A stretch of 64,000 bases of DNA from Saprospiraceae bacterium. Its GTDB lineage: Bacteria > Bacteroidota > Bacteroidia > Chitinophagales > Saprospiraceae. The stretch spans positions 1,503,001 through 1,567,000 of the forward strand of contig JAWKLJ010000002.1 in NCBI GenBank assembly GCA_041392805.1, in the 5' to 3' direction. The first letter of the stretch is position 1; each line of letters begins with the position of its first letter. Shown in pieces: positions 16,633 to 27,200 of the stretch. The notes beneath the pieces were generated by a model that was not told the origin of the DNA, ran no database searches, and was given only the letters and a program-made list of their open reading frames with translations. The position numbers and the translations under genes are program-made.

Positions 16633-17766
16633 TTAGCCTTTCAGGGCTTCTTCTTTTTCTAGTATTTTGAGTAATTCCCTTTCGATATGTTGCGCTCCAC
16701 GCAAATTAAGGGCGGCGATTTTGCCTTCCCGGTCAATCATAAAGGTACGAGGGATACTTCGGACGCCATATTCAGCAGCAGGAAGAGATTCCCATTTGAG
16801 TAGATCAGATACGTGGTATTCCCATGCCAAACCATCTTGAGAAATGGCATTCACCCATCGATTTTTTGATTGTTCAAGCATTTGTTTGATCTGATCTGAT
16901 TGCACGGAGTTGCGACTTCTTGAATCAACACCATCAAGGGAGACACTAAAAACGGTGAATCCTTGGTCTTTATATTTTTCGTATACTTTTACCACATTGG
17001 GGTTTTCTCTGCGGCAAGGGCCACACCAACTTGCCCAAAAGTCTAGCAGCACAACTTTACCTTTCAAATCGGTTAGGCTATATTCTTTACCCGTTGGGCT
17101 AGCCAATTTGATATTGGGAGCGGGTTGTCCAATCCGGACTTTTTCCATTGCCATTTGAGCTACTTGCTGCCGTTCGGCCTGAGCGAGGTAATTGCCGTAT
17201 TCAATGGTATTCTCATCATTAGGAAATTGTGCGGTAAGTTTAGCAAGCGCATTCTTTTGCAAGTCGAGGAAGTCCATATTTCCGCCCAATGCCTTATAGG
17301 ATATAAAGGCACCTAGCAAAGGGTTTGAAACCGTATCAATGAAGTGCTCAATGTCATCCGAATTAAATTGGCGGTGTACCAGGCCATTCATCATTTGGAC
17401 CAAAATATTGGAAGTAGGAGAACCCTGAACGCTGAAGTTATACTCTTGTAAGGTATTTAAATCACCATTAAGGACCACATTACGCTCTGTACCATCAAAA
17501 AACAAATTAACTTTTTTAGCACCAATCCGAAAATTGTAAATGCCTGGTATGATGGGTTCTTCAAAGGTCAGCACAAAGTTCCCGGCATTATCCAAATCCG
17601 TTTTGCCTACTACTGTATTCGCTTTGCCCATAACGACACGATCTAAAAACATTTGTAGGTTTTGCCCATTGGCCATGGTGCCTTCGAGGCGCTGGCCGGA
17701 AGGTGCACAAGACCACTGAGAAAGAGCAATGGCAAAAAAGAGGATAAGTGTATATACGTTTTTCAT
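16633..17766 (-). CDS. TlpA/ResA-like thiol-disulfide oxidoreductase lipoprotein
   Basis: A secreted lipoprotein with a signal peptide ending SQWSC, then an N-terminal ~110-residue beta domain of the DUF4369 type (EGTMANGQNLQMFLDRV ...), a helical linker and a C-terminal thioredoxin fold (~residues 230-370). The active site is WASWCGPCRREN. It should reduce or isomerise disulfides outside the inner membrane. The frame is open from a TTG at 17772; I chose the ATG two codons later (17766), giving MKNVYTLILFFA. It is convergent with the methyltransferase gene and stands alone. Confidence 0.9.
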   Translation of the reverse strand: MKNVYTLILFFAIALSQWSCAPSGQRLEGTMANGQNLQMFLDRVVMGKANTVVGKTDLDNAGNFVLTFEEPIIPGIYNFRIGAKKVNLFFDGTERNVVLNGDLNTLQEYNFSVQGSPTSNILVQMMNGLVHRQFNSDDIEHFIDTVSNPLLGAFISYKALGGNMDFLDLQKNALAKLTAQFPNDENTIEYGNYLAQAERQQVAQMAMEKVRIGQPAPNIKLASPTGKEYSLTDLKGKVVLLDFWASWCGPCRRENPNVVKVYEKYKDQGFTVFSVSLDGVDSRSRNSVQSDQIKQMLEQSKNRWVNAISQDGLAWEYHVSDLLKWESLPAAEYGVRSIPRTFMIDREGKIAALNLRGAQHIERELLKILEKEEALKG

Positions 17767-17856
17767 GTCCAAGAGGATTTAATAAATATAGCTAATGCAC
17801 AAAGATATAAATGAATCTCTTTTTTCCGTAGAGAATGTACAAGCTTTAACATAGGC

Positions 17857-20097
17857 TTAAGAACCTGGCTCAATTATTTCATGCAATTGATTATCAAAGA
17901 CATGTTTCCATTCTTCAATTGGGCCAAAAAATTCTCCATCGATGAGCAGTTCACCGGAATTTACCTCGCCTAATCTGCTAAAAGAAACATTTCGAGCATT
18001 TAATAGGTTGACGAGTTCGTTTTCCTTTTCTTCTTTTACACAGACAATGATTCGGCTCTGGCTTTCACCAAACAAATAGGCATCCTTTCGGAAATTGTTA
18101 TCTGTTTCGATATCGAAGCCTAATCCGTTTACCATAGCCGATTCTACCAAGGCAACAAATAGGCCGCCATCGCTAATATCATGTGCCGAGGTAATCAGTT
18201 TTTTGGCGATAAGGGTCTTGAGGTTCTCCTGGATATTAAATTCTTCTTCCAGATCGAAAAAGGGGGCACTAGAGGCCTTGATATGGTGGATGGTTCTTAG
18301 GTATTCTGAGCAACCCATGTCATTTCGTGGTGTTCCGATCATGTAAATCTGGTCACCAACTTCTTTAAAACCAAGGGTTGTTTGCAAGGATAAATCATCC
18401 AGTACCCCTAGCATTCCAATGGTTGGCGTAGGAAATACGGGTTCTGTTTTATCCTTTAGGACAGATTGGTTGTAGAAACTAACATTGCCGCCCGTGACAG
18501 GGGTATTAAATTTGCGGCAGGCTTCGCCCATACCTTTGATCGCCTGCACAAATTGCCAATAAACTTCAGGATTATAAGGGTTGCCGAAATTGAGACAATT
18601 GGTAATGGCAACGGGAGTCCCACCGGAGCAAACAATATTTCTGGCTGCCTCTGCAACCGCAATCATTGTCCCCACATAGGGATCTGCATAAACATAGGCA
18701 GCATTGCAGTCAACGGAGATCGCCAGGGCCTTATTGCTGCCTTTTACCCTGACCAAAGCAGCATCTGAGGGGGCATTAGTACTCATGGAATTGGTCCTTA
18801 CCATAGAGTCATACTGCTCATAAACCCAACGTTTGGACACTAAATTGGGGGCTTTGAACAATTGTTGGGCCGTTTCTTTATAATTGGTAGGAATCGGGAC
18901 CTGCTTTTCATTATAAAGCTTGATGGTTTCAAGGTAAGCTGGTTTTTGGTATGGCCGGTCATAAACAGGGGCTCCTCCTCCCAAAACCAAAGGATGAGAG
19001 GGAACATCTGCGACTAGTACGCCACCGGCATAAAACTCCAACCGTCCTGTATCGGTCACCTCGCCAATTTGTTCGCATTCGAGGTCCCATTTGTCAAATA
19101 CTTCAAAGAGCAGGTGTTCTTGCCCTTTCTTAGCAACGATGAGCATTCTTTCCTGGCTTTCAGACAACAAGATTTCAAAAGGGCGCATGTTCGCCTGGCG
19201 AGTAGGAACCTTATCCAGGTCGATCCGCATGCCCGTACCGCTTTTGGCGCTCATTTCAGCAGTAGAGCAGGTGATGCCGGCGGCACCCATATCTTGCATA
19301 CCGATGATAGCTCCCGTTTTAATGGCCTCCAAGGAAGCTTCTAGCAGGAGTTTTTCCTGAAACGGATCCCCCACTTGTACCGCAGGCAAGTCTTCTGCCG
19401 AATCTTCGGTTAAATCTGCAGAGGCAAAGGTGGCGCCATGAATGCCATCCTTGCCCGTAGCCGAACCTACGATCAAAACGGGGTTTCCTGGCCCGTCGGC
19501 CACTGCCGAAACGGTCTTGCCAACCTCTACTACACCTACGGACATGGCATTGACCAGGATGTTTTGGTTATAACATTCATTAAAGTAGACTTCTCCACCT
19601 ACGGTAGGCACCCCAAAGCAATTGCCATAATCACCAATGCCACTAACAACGCCTTTGATCAGTCGCTGGGTATGTTTGAGGCTGGGGTCGCCAAAACGCA
19701 AAGAGTTGAGGGCAGCGATAGGACGGGCACCCATGGTGAAAATATCGCGGTGAATACCACCCACACCAGTTGCCGCACCTTGGTATGGCTCAATGGCCGA
19801 AGGGTGATTGTGTGACTCAATTTTGAAGGCACAAGCCAAGCCATTACCGATGTCCACCAAACCTGCATTTTCTTCTCCGGCTTCTACTAATAACCGTTTA
19901 CCTTCACGGGGCAAGGTTTTTAGCCATCGGATAGAATTTTTATAGGAACAGTGTTCGGACCACATGACGGAGAAGATACTTAATTCCGTAAAGTTGGGGA
20001 TACGGCCCATGATGACGGTAATCTTATCGAATTCTTCCGCTGTTAAGCCCAGGCCCTTGGCAATTTCGACACTTACTGGTGGTTCGGTAATTTGCAT
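17857..20097 (-). CDS. purL: Phosphoribosylformylglycinamidine synthase subunit PurL
   Basis: PurL converts formylglycinamide ribonucleotide to the amidine with ATP and glutamine-derived ammonia, the step before PurM. At 746 residues it is the small form that needs separate PurS and PurQ subunits (not seen here). Visible motifs include MWSEHCSYKNS (residues ~44-54), ESHNHPSAIEPYQGAATGVGGIHRD (active-site His and metal region, cited as SHNHPSAIEPY), GGGAPVYDRP and two AIRS-type halves repeating the GGxx and GNVSFYNQ motifs. The 5' leader contains a purine/pyrimidine hairpin element (20105-20254), and TAAATTTG at 20271-20278 could be its -7 box. Confidence 0.95.
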   Translation of the reverse strand: MQITEPPVSVEIAKGLGLTAEEFDKITVIMGRIPNFTELSIFSVMWSEHCSYKNSIRWLKTLPREGKRLLVEAGEENAGLVDIGNGLACAFKIESHNHPSAIEPYQGAATGVGGIHRDIFTMGARPIAALNSLRFGDPSLKHTQRLIKGVVSGIGDYGNCFGVPTVGGEVYFNECYNQNILVNAMSVGVVEVGKTVSAVADGPGNPVLIVGSATGKDGIHGATFASADLTEDSAEDLPAVQVGDPFQEKLLLEASLEAIKTGAIIGMQDMGAAGITCSTAEMSAKSGTGMRIDLDKVPTRQANMRPFEILLSESQERMLIVAKKGQEHLLFEVFDKWDLECEQIGEVTDTGRLEFYAGGVLVADVPSHPLVLGGGAPVYDRPYQKPAYLETIKLYNEKQVPIPTNYKETAQQLFKAPNLVSKRWVYEQYDSMVRTNSMSTNAPSDAALVRVKGSNKALAISVDCNAAYVYADPYVGTMIAVAEAARNIVCSGGTPVAITNCLNFGNPYNPEVYWQFVQAIKGMGEACRKFNTPVTGGNVSFYNQSVLKDKTEPVFPTPTIGMLGVLDDLSLQTTLGFKEVGDQIYMIGTPRNDMGCSEYLRTIHHIKASSAPFFDLEEEFNIQENLKTLIAKKLITSAHDISDGGLFVALVESAMVNGLGFDIETDNNFRKDAYLFGESQSRIIVCVKEEKENELVNLLNARNVSFSRLGEVNSGELLIDGEFFGPIEEWKHVFDNQLHEIIEPGS

Positions 20098-20104
20098 GCT
20101 TTAT

Positions 20105-20254
20105 GTTAGTTACTGGACTTTTGACATTCGCTGTTTTGAAGTCGGAAGTCGGAATTCGGAAAGGCTCAGGGGCGCAATTTTCCCACTTTCCCGACTTCCC
20201 ACTTCTAGTCTGGAAACGGACGGTTTTCCAAAGCGTCAAAAGTCCAATTAGTTA
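20105..20254. repeat. Purine/pyrimidine hairpin element, copy 1
   Basis: Outer inverted repeats TGGACTTTTGAC (20114-20125, and its complement at 20236-20247) enclose runs of GAAGTCGG / CCGACTTC and a core (20157-20185). On the minus strand the core reads GTGGGAAAATTGCGCCCCTG then AGCCTTTCCG. The same core, with three substitutions, occurs at 34292-34321. It lies in the upstream region of purL. Confidence 0.7.
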
Positions 20255-20377
20255 AAGGGCGAAAGAAAAACAAATTTATATTTTGATACAGGGGGGTGAT
20301 AAGTAACCGATTCATTTTTAGCGCCTTGCCTAATCCTGTGATTTGGAAAAATTTAAATTTATTTTTGCCCTACAGCT

Positions 20378-20540
20378 AAGCACACTGTAAACAAAATAAA
20401 TTCACTTTTTGACAGTGCCTTTTTGAGAAATACTGCGTTGCTCGTCGGTCACAGGGCTACGGCCATGTTCTCTCCTCGCGCCTTGTCTTTCTCAAAAATG
20501 CCCATCTCAAAATGCAAACCTATTTGATTTACACTGTACT
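20378..20540. repeat. Palindromic element with bipartite core, copy 3 (reverse orientation)
   Basis: Arms CACTGTAAACAAAATAAAT and the complement of CTATTTGATTTACACTG enclose TTTTTGAGAAATACTGCGTT ... CTCGCGCCTTGTCTTTC. Read on the minus strand this is AGACAAGGCGCGAGGAG ... CGAGCAACGCAGTAT, matching the copy at 6.8 kb at both core strings although the arms are unrelated. It fills the gap between purL and the cytochrome oxidase gene. Confidence 0.7.
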
Positions 20541-20569
20541 AAGAAAGCGCAAAGATAATATTTACTATC

Positions 20570-21193
20570 CTACTGGATAAAATAATTGATGTAAAAGAAT
20601 AGTACCAAATAGATCCAGAGTATATCCAGAAAATGCCAATAAATGGTGAGGAGGCGCAAGCGCAATCTTTTTTCAGGATCAGAGAAGTAAACCAAGACGC
20701 TTACGGGTTCTTTCATATATTTGTAAGCCTTCCACAAAAAGGCGATCAAAAAGGGTAAGCCCCCTATGACGTGGGCAAAATGAAGGCCGGATATGACATA
20801 CAGGTAGCCAGCCGAAGGATCAGAATGAATAAATATTTGCTGTTCGAATAATTGTCTCCAGGCCAGGAATTGGGCGCCCATAAAGACTAGAGAAAGTATA
20901 ATGGTAAGGATGAGTGCTTGTTGATATTTCTCGGTTTTGTCTTCCTGATACGCCGTTTTAGCACGCATCATCGTCCAACTACTGGCTAACAAGATAAGGG
21001 TGTTTAAGGCGAATAACCAAGGCAGTTTTACTGGAGGGAAGCCGTTCTGGATACGAGTATAAATAAAAGCACCACTTAAACTCAGAAATAAAACAGACAG
21101 ACTAAAGAGCAACAAGACTAACAATATATTATGCGGATGAAAAGTAAAGTTTTGGTATTCGTTCCAGGGTTCCTCAGGTATTGGTCGACTCAT
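20570..21193 (-). CDS. Cytochrome c oxidase subunit III-like protein
   Basis: This 207-residue integral membrane protein of the heme-copper oxidase subunit III family is associated with terminal respiration. Five hydrophobic helices are evident, with the family motifs GAFIYTRIQNG, FLAWRQLF (~residue 118), GLHFAHVIGGLP (histidine pair, ~145-156) and the final IYWHFLDILWIYLVLFFYI. Its length matches the short five-helix type found beside quinol or cytochrome c oxidases. Here it stands alone with no other oxidase subunit in the window, so its complex partners must be encoded elsewhere. Confidence 0.9.
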   Translation of the reverse strand: MSRPIPEEPWNEYQNFTFHPHNILLVLLLFSLSVLFLSLSGAFIYTRIQNGFPPVKLPWLFALNTLILLASSWTMMRAKTAYQEDKTEKYQQALILTIILSLVFMGAQFLAWRQLFEQQIFIHSDPSAGYLYVISGLHFAHVIGGLPFLIAFLWKAYKYMKEPVSVLVYFSDPEKRLRLRLLTIYWHFLDILWIYLVLFFYINYFIQ

Positions 21194-21210
21194 GGTAGTT
21201 CATTTTGTAA

Positions 21211-21218
21211 CAAATGTA
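21211..21218 (-). promoter_or_regulatory. -7 promoter element for the oxidase subunit gene
   Basis: TACATTTG on the minus strand matches TAnnTTTG and lies 18 bp before the ATG at 21193. A clear -33 TTTG at the ideal distance is missing. Confidence 0.4.
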
Positions 21219-21320
21219 CATACAACAAGGAAAAGAAAGGCTTGTTTTGAAAATTTCGGGCAATTCTCTTTTTAGAAATGAAAATATTTATTTTTGAGGA
21301 ACAATAGGAGGAATGAGGTT

Positions 21321-22160
21321 ATGAAAAAATGTCAGGCATGTGGAACGGAGTTACCGCTGGAGGCTAAATTTTGTTATCATTGTGGAAGTCCACAAGCAGA
21401 CCCCATTTGGCATGAACAGGTCTCCTTTGCACCTGGCGAAGACCTCACACAAAAAATAATCAATCAATTTTTTCCAGCATTGCAGGAGCGGATTGTGAGT
21501 GAGATGAATACCAACGATTATGCCCGGTATGCAGAGCGAATATATGAATCTGGTTTTCGAGATTTGCTCCACCGCCGGGCAGCCGTGATGGCCGAAAAGA
21601 TTGAACAATCGCATACAGAAGGGCTCACCGACCAACAAGCCATTGGTTATTGGATGCAAAAATTTAATAGTGAACTGCTTGATTATTTTTTAATTCGGCA
21701 TTGTCAAGACCTCAATCCCTTGCCGCTTCCAGAAGCCATCCTTCGTTACCAGGGTGCCAGTTGGCCCTCCCTTAATTTATTTCAAATGGTATTGGATTAC
21801 CTCGATTTTGCCAGGGAAGATGAGGCCGTTTACACCGATTTTTTAATTATGCCAATAGAAAAACTAAAAAATGCCTCCAAGTCTTTTCTTTTTCCCGGCA
21901 AAAAAGAGAAAATCCTCCTGGTATGCGATCAGAGTCTTTTTGGCTCCTGTAAGGAAGGTTTTGCCCTGACGGAAAATGCACTTTATTGGAAGGCCCATTT
22001 GGAGAAAGCACAGCAAGTCGCTTTTTCTGATCTACGCGAGGTCAAAAGGCATAAAGAGTGGATCACCATCAATGGTTTTTTCTTCAACGTTAATCCAACG
22101 CTTAACTTCAAAATGCTGATGTTGATGAAAAAAATTAAGCAAATGAAGGAAAGCTTTTAG
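21321..22160 (+). CDS. Zinc-ribbon protein of unknown function
   Basis: The ~279-residue soluble protein begins with a double-Cys zinc ribbon (CQACGTELPLEAKFCYHCG), followed by a helical region without a recognised domain and a C-terminal ~90 residues (LLVCDQSLFGSCKEGFALTENALYWK ... VAFSDLREVKRHKEWITING) that resembles a PH-like or YvbH-like beta barrel. The frame opens at a TTG (21294). I chose the ATG at 21321, which has an AGGAGG nine bases upstream. Such a strong Shine-Dalgarno sequence is uncommon in this phylum. No operon partners are evident. Confidence 0.75.
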   Translation: MKKCQACGTELPLEAKFCYHCGSPQADPIWHEQVSFAPGEDLTQKIINQFFPALQERIVSEMNTNDYARYAERIYESGFRDLLHRRAAVMAEKIEQSHTEGLTDQQAIGYWMQKFNSELLDYFLIRHCQDLNPLPLPEAILRYQGASWPSLNLFQMVLDYLDFAREDEAVYTDFLIMPIEKLKNASKSFLFPGKKEKILLVCDQSLFGSCKEGFALTENALYWKAHLEKAQQVAFSDLREVKRHKEWITINGFFFNVNPTLNFKMLMLMKKIKQMKESF

Positions 22161-22352
22161 TCAATTATTAATTTACAATAACTTAATCATTCATTAATTG
22201 CTAGTTTATGCTATTGGCGTAATCTTGTGCAAAATTAAGACTAAAAACAATCGCATTATATAGAGGAAGTTGTCCTTCCAAAACCCCGATGTTAAAAGGA
22301 TCATTGTTCGAATTATTTTTATTATCTTAGAGTAAGAAGCATTTATTTTCTC

Positions 22353-22400
22353 GGTTCTTTGACAAATCTGGTGATCTAAAACGAGATTTGTCAAAGAAGG
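22353..22400 (-). repeat. Palindromic CCTTCT...AGAACC element, copy 2 (minimal)
   Basis: The 48-bp copy reads GGTTCTTTGACAAATCTGGT ... CGAGATTTGTCAAAGAAGG on the + strand, so it is inverted relative to the copy at 7016. It has the terminal stem and a short loop only. It lies 49 bp before the sigma factor gene. Confidence 0.7.
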
Positions 22401-22449
22401 ATTTTCCCGAAATGCCGAAAAAAGCTGTCTATAGCCACACAGTTATCAT

Positions 22450-23064
22450 ATGCAAGGATACAAGGAATCGCAAATGATTTGGGAAGCATTCAGGGCTGGA
22501 GATGAAAAAGCATTTTCCTGCTTGTTTTACCTATATAGCGATGACCTGTTTTATTATGGTTGTTCCATTACAAACGATCGGGAGTTGGTAAAAGATAGCA
22601 TTCAGGAGTTATTGTGTAGCCTTTGGGAGCGAAAATCACAATGTCCAACGGTGAATAAAGTGAAATATTTTTTGCTTGCTGGCTTAAGGAGAATCCTGTT
22701 AAGAAAAATGCAGCAACAACAGCGATTGGTTTTAACGCCCATTGGCGAGGAGGAACAAAAAACCAGTAATTATCCTTTTGTGGTAGTTTCTACCGAAGAA
22801 GACCTTATTCGTGAAGAGCGTCACGCGGCGTCTCAAATCCAACTAATGAGGGCCATTCAGGGCCTTCCTCCAAGACAACAAGAGGCCATTCATCTAAGGT
22901 ATTATCAAGGCCTCAGCTATGCCGAAATGGCCGAGGTCATGGCAGTGCAAAAAGGCTCTGTAGGTCAGTTTATTGCCCAGGCTATCAGGGCACTCCGCAA
23001 AAAAATGATGCGAACAGATCTTACTTTTTTTCTTCCCTTCCTTTGCCTACTGCACTTAGGCTAA
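22450..23064 (+). CDS. ECF-type RNA polymerase sigma factor
   Basis: A 204-residue sigma-70 family protein. Region 2 lies at ~residues 12-80 (IWEAFRAGDEKAFSCLFYLYSDDLF, then VKDSIQELLCSLWERK) and region 4 at ~130-190 (AIQGLPPRQQEAIHLRYYQGLSYAEMAEVM as split motifs LPPRQQEAIHLRYYQG and SYAEMAEVM). It should direct polymerase to the downstream transport genes. The FecR-like anti-sigma gene follows after 102 bp and then susC/susD, the usual Bacteroidota order for a nutrient-sensing cell-surface signalling locus. Confidence 0.93.
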   Translation: MQGYKESQMIWEAFRAGDEKAFSCLFYLYSDDLFYYGCSITNDRELVKDSIQELLCSLWERKSQCPTVNKVKYFLLAGLRRILLRKMQQQQRLVLTPIGEEEQKTSNYPFVVVSTEEDLIREERHAASQIQLMRAIQGLPPRQQEAIHLRYYQGLSYAEMAEVMAVQKGSVGQFIAQAIRALRKKMMRTDLTFFLPFLCLLHLG

Positions 23065-23166
23065 ACTTTTTTTTATCTTTTTTTACGACTCAATACATAT
23101 TCTATCATTTAGATGCACTATTGATAAAGAACTTCAATTGAAGCATCTTTTAAACTGAAATACTGC

Positions 23167-24195
23167 ATGAATTTTAAGCAATACACAACTTATACCGTAC
23201 CCGATTTCATCCAGGATGAAAATTTCATCCGATGGGTGAAAAATGCAGCCCCTAAAGATGCTCTTTTTTGGACCTCCTTTTTGGATAACTATCCCCATAA
23301 AAGGCAAGAAGTACAAGAGGCTAAGGCCTTAGTTAAGGCTATGTTGAAAGCACCTTCTCAACCCAAACTCAGCGATAAAGAAAAAGCAGCCATGCTCCAA
23401 CAAATGCAGGATCAGATGCGGAGGGTGCCCCAGCAGCGCCAGCAGGCAGGGAGGCGTAGCATACGGTCATGGCGGCTTTTAGCGGCGGCGGTGGCGGTAC
23501 TTTTGCTGGGCCTTGCTACTTGGACCTGGTTTGAGGGGCAGGCCGATGCGCCGATGATCACGCATACCACTACTTACGGACAGCGGCAATCTATAACCTT
23601 ACCGGATGGATCGAAAGTAACGCTCAATGCCAATTCTTCCCTGACCTACGCTGATGTTTGGGAGGAGGAAGAAAGTCGTAAGGTTTGGCTTCAAGGGGAA
23701 GCATTTTTTGAAGTGGCGAAAAAAGTGGAAACGGGCCAAAAGTTCCAGGTGATTACCAAAGATTTAACGGTAGAAGTACTCGGAACCATTTTTAATGTCA
23801 ATAGCCACCAGGAAGCGACCAAAGTGTTTTTGGAAGAAGGCCAGGTTCAACTCAGCTTAAATGGCCTGGAACAAACCCTATTGATGGCTCCGGGTGAATT
23901 AATCGCCTACGCGGAAAGCGAAAAAGAACTGCCAGAGAAGGTGCTGGTACATCCTAACTCACCCACTTCCTGGAAAGATGGATTTTTATTGTTTAAGAAA
24001 ACGCCTTTAAGAGAGGTGTTAGAAAAATTAGAAGAAATATATGGATTAAGCATAGAGGTAAAAGACACCGCTAATTATTCACGTGTAATAGATACGGGAC
24101 TACCAGTGGAAAATTTAACAGAAGCTTTATCCCTTTTGGAATTAACCATGGGGGTGAAAATACGCCAGGTAGGCGATAGTTACATCATTGATTAA
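23167..24195 (+). CDS. FecR-family anti-sigma factor / signal transducer
   Basis: This 342-residue inner-membrane protein has a cytoplasmic N-terminal part (~1-95, expected to bind the sigma factor), one membrane helix (~100-117, LLAAAVAVLLLGLATWTW) and a periplasmic FecR domain. Family motifs include TTTYGQRQSITLPDGSKVTLNANSSL (split: QSITLPDGS, LNANSSL), GEAFFEVAKK, FQVITKDLTVEVLGTIFNV (as VEVLGTIFNV) and the C-terminal DUF4974 region LREVLEKLEEIYGL. It should relay a signal from the STN domain of the downstream SusC protein to the sigma factor. Confidence 0.95.
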   Translation: MNFKQYTTYTVPDFIQDENFIRWVKNAAPKDALFWTSFLDNYPHKRQEVQEAKALVKAMLKAPSQPKLSDKEKAAMLQQMQDQMRRVPQQRQQAGRRSIRSWRLLAAAVAVLLLGLATWTWFEGQADAPMITHTTTYGQRQSITLPDGSKVTLNANSSLTYADVWEEEESRKVWLQGEAFFEVAKKVETGQKFQVITKDLTVEVLGTIFNVNSHQEATKVFLEEGQVQLSLNGLEQTLLMAPGELIAYAESEKELPEKVLVHPNSPTSWKDGFLLFKKTPLREVLEKLEEIYGLSIEVKDTANYSRVIDTGLPVENLTEALSLLELTMGVKIRQVGDSYIID

Positions 24196-24270
24196 TAGAC
24201 ACAAAGCTGAGGTATTCAGACATGATGATCCCCGCTTATTCTTATCAAGCATTTACTAAAATCACTAATT

Positions 24271-27200
24271 ATGGAATTTAAAAACCACTACAAGTATCTA
24301 AGTTTATTTTTACTACTACTTTTGGGTAATGTGGTCAATTCAGGGCCCTTACAAGCAAATACCAACGCACCGCCGGACGATGCGCTGCAGTTGCGCCTGC
24401 TCACAGAAGTATTGGATGAAATAGGCGAAAAATACCAGGTCATTTTTTCTTATGAATCCAAGCTACTAAGTGAAGTCAAAGTGGATTTCGAATTTAGGCT
24501 GGAGGAAAGTGTAGATAGTGCGATTGAACGACTCTTATCTCAAACGGGGTTACACTATCAGGCCATGGGTTCGAAATACTATGTACTGCATCAGGATACC
24601 AAGGAAGGTAATAGAAATGCCAAGAAACTGGGCCGGAAAATCAATCAAATTCAAAAATTGGAACAAAAAGGCAAACTCAGCCTAAAGCACATTCAAGGGA
24701 AATCATCCAATCAATTGAGTAGCATTGTCCAATCCGTAGTGGAACTAAAGTCGGAGATTTCGATCAGTGGTAAAGTGACTTCTATGGCAGGCGAACCATT
24801 AATTGGTGCAGCTATCCTGGTTAAAGGTACGGCTGGGGGGACGGTCACCGATGTGGATGGCAATTACCAGCTAAATGTACCGGATAATGCCAGCGTTTTG
24901 GTATTTTCCTATATAGGTTATACCTCCCAGGAAGTGGTGATAGGAGGGAGAACGGTCATTGATGTACAATTGGTGGCCGATGTAACGCAGCTAGAGGAAG
25001 TGATCGTGGTAGGTTATGCCACACAGAAAAAGAAAGACATTACAGGTGCTGTCACTTCCGTAAGGAATGAAGATTTTAACCAAGGCGTTATTACTTCTCC
25101 GGAGCAGTTGTTGCAAGGGAAAGTATCTGGGGTAAATGTGACTTCGGCCAGCGGTGAACCAGGAAGTAACCAGGCTATCACCATTCGCGGGCAGGGTAGC
25201 GTTCGTTCCAGTAGCACACCTTTGTTTGTCGTGGACGGATTTGCCCTCGATAACTCAGGAACCGGTGCCTCTACCAACCCTTTAAACTTTATTAACCCTC
25301 AGGACATCGAATCTATCGATGTATTGAAAGATGCCTCGGCCACAGCCATTTATGGTGCCAGGGGGGCTAATGGCGTAATTTTGATTACAACTAAAAGAGG
25401 AAAAGCGGGTGTTTCCAAAGTGTCTTTCTCCTCTAGTTTAGCCGTATCTAATTTGGCGCGAGAAATCCCGGTTTTCAGCGCTAGCGAATTTCGTAAAAAT
25501 GTAGTTGCTATCGGTGGGGACTTAACTGACCTAGGCGGTAATACCAACTGGCAAAGGGAATTGACACAAACTGCGATTTCTCATAACCAGAACCTGGTTT
25601 TGAATGGTGGAACCGATAAATTGACCTATTATGCTTCTCTTGGCGTGCAGGATCAAGAAGGTATCATCAAAAATAGTGGTCTTCAAAGGTATTCTGGAAG
25701 GGTCAATGTCACACAAAAATTGTTGAATGACCGGCTTAAAATAGATTTCAACTTAAATGCTACCAGTACCACAAATGAAAGGCCTCCGATTGGCACGATG
25801 GTAGCCGACGCTTTGACCCTCAACCCTACCTATCCGGCTTATGACAGCAATGGTGACCCTTCTATCTTTCCGGATGTGTTCAATCCACTCATAAGGCTGA
25901 ATTTATATGATGACATCACGCGTACCAGGCGGGTACTTGCCAATATTTCGCCTTCTGTGGAGATCATTAAAGGGTTGGTTTATAAGCTGAATTTAGGAGT
26001 TGATGAATCGGCTTCCGATCGAGATGTCCAGGATAAACCCAGTACCTTGCCTTTAGTAATCGGGGCGTTAAGGTCAACCTTTGTGAATAATAGTAATACC
26101 CTGGTTGAAAACTATATTACTTATACCTTCGATCAACAAGCGCACAATGTATCTTTATTAGCAGGCCATTCTTATCAAAATATATTTGTAAGAGGTAGGT
26201 CCTGGGGTATTGAAAAATTTGCCGACAATGGCATCGAACCCCTCTATAACCCTGGCCTTGGTCAGGAATTGGATTTAGTCGATAACCGACCTTCCGGATT
26301 CGCCGTTAGAAACGAACTACAATCCTTTTTTGGAAGAGCTAATTACAGTTACAAAGATAAATACTTATTGACAGGAACGATACGTGCGGATGGTTCTTCA
26401 AAATTTGGAGAAAGTAACAAATATGGTATTTTCCCTTCTTTTGCAGCTGGCTGGAGAATTACCGAAGAATCATTTATGGAATCCTCTTTCTTTAGCAATT
26501 TAAAGCTAAGATTAGGATGGGGACGAACCGGAAACCAGGAAATCCCATCCAAAATCACGCAGGCTTTGTATACGACCTCTGTTAGCAGTGGATCCAGCTA
26601 CCCTTTTACCGCCAATGGACCGTACCCTGCAGGGACCACCTTTGTTCGCTTGGCCAACCCCGATATCCAATGGGAGGTGTCCACACAAACCAATGTTGGA
26701 CTTGATTTTGAAATACTTGATGGCGCCTTGTCTGGAACCATAGATTATTTCCACAAGGTTTCTAATAACATCTTGCTAGAGGTTGTCCCACCAGATCCTA
26801 TTCAACCTGCTACTACCTATTGGACCAATATAGAGGATATGACCATTACTAACAAAGGGTTGGAGTTGGCATTGGATTATCAAATCAGAAAAACGGCCGG
26901 CCTATCCTATGGCATTGGCGGAAATATTACCTTCATTGATAACGTAGTGGAGGATTCTCCCTTTACCGTTTTGGTGACCGGTAGTGCCTCAGGTTCTGGC
27001 CTTACTTCTGCAACCGTTAACGGCTATGTTAATGGCGAACCCATTGGTTCCTTTTATATGAAGGATTTTGTAGGAATTGGAGATGACGGACTGAGTAAAT
27101 TCAGGGATGTAAATGGCGATGGACTGGATACCGATGACGACCGCACCGTGGTTGGCAGTGCTTTGCCAACTACCATGTACAATTTTTATGGTAACTTAAG

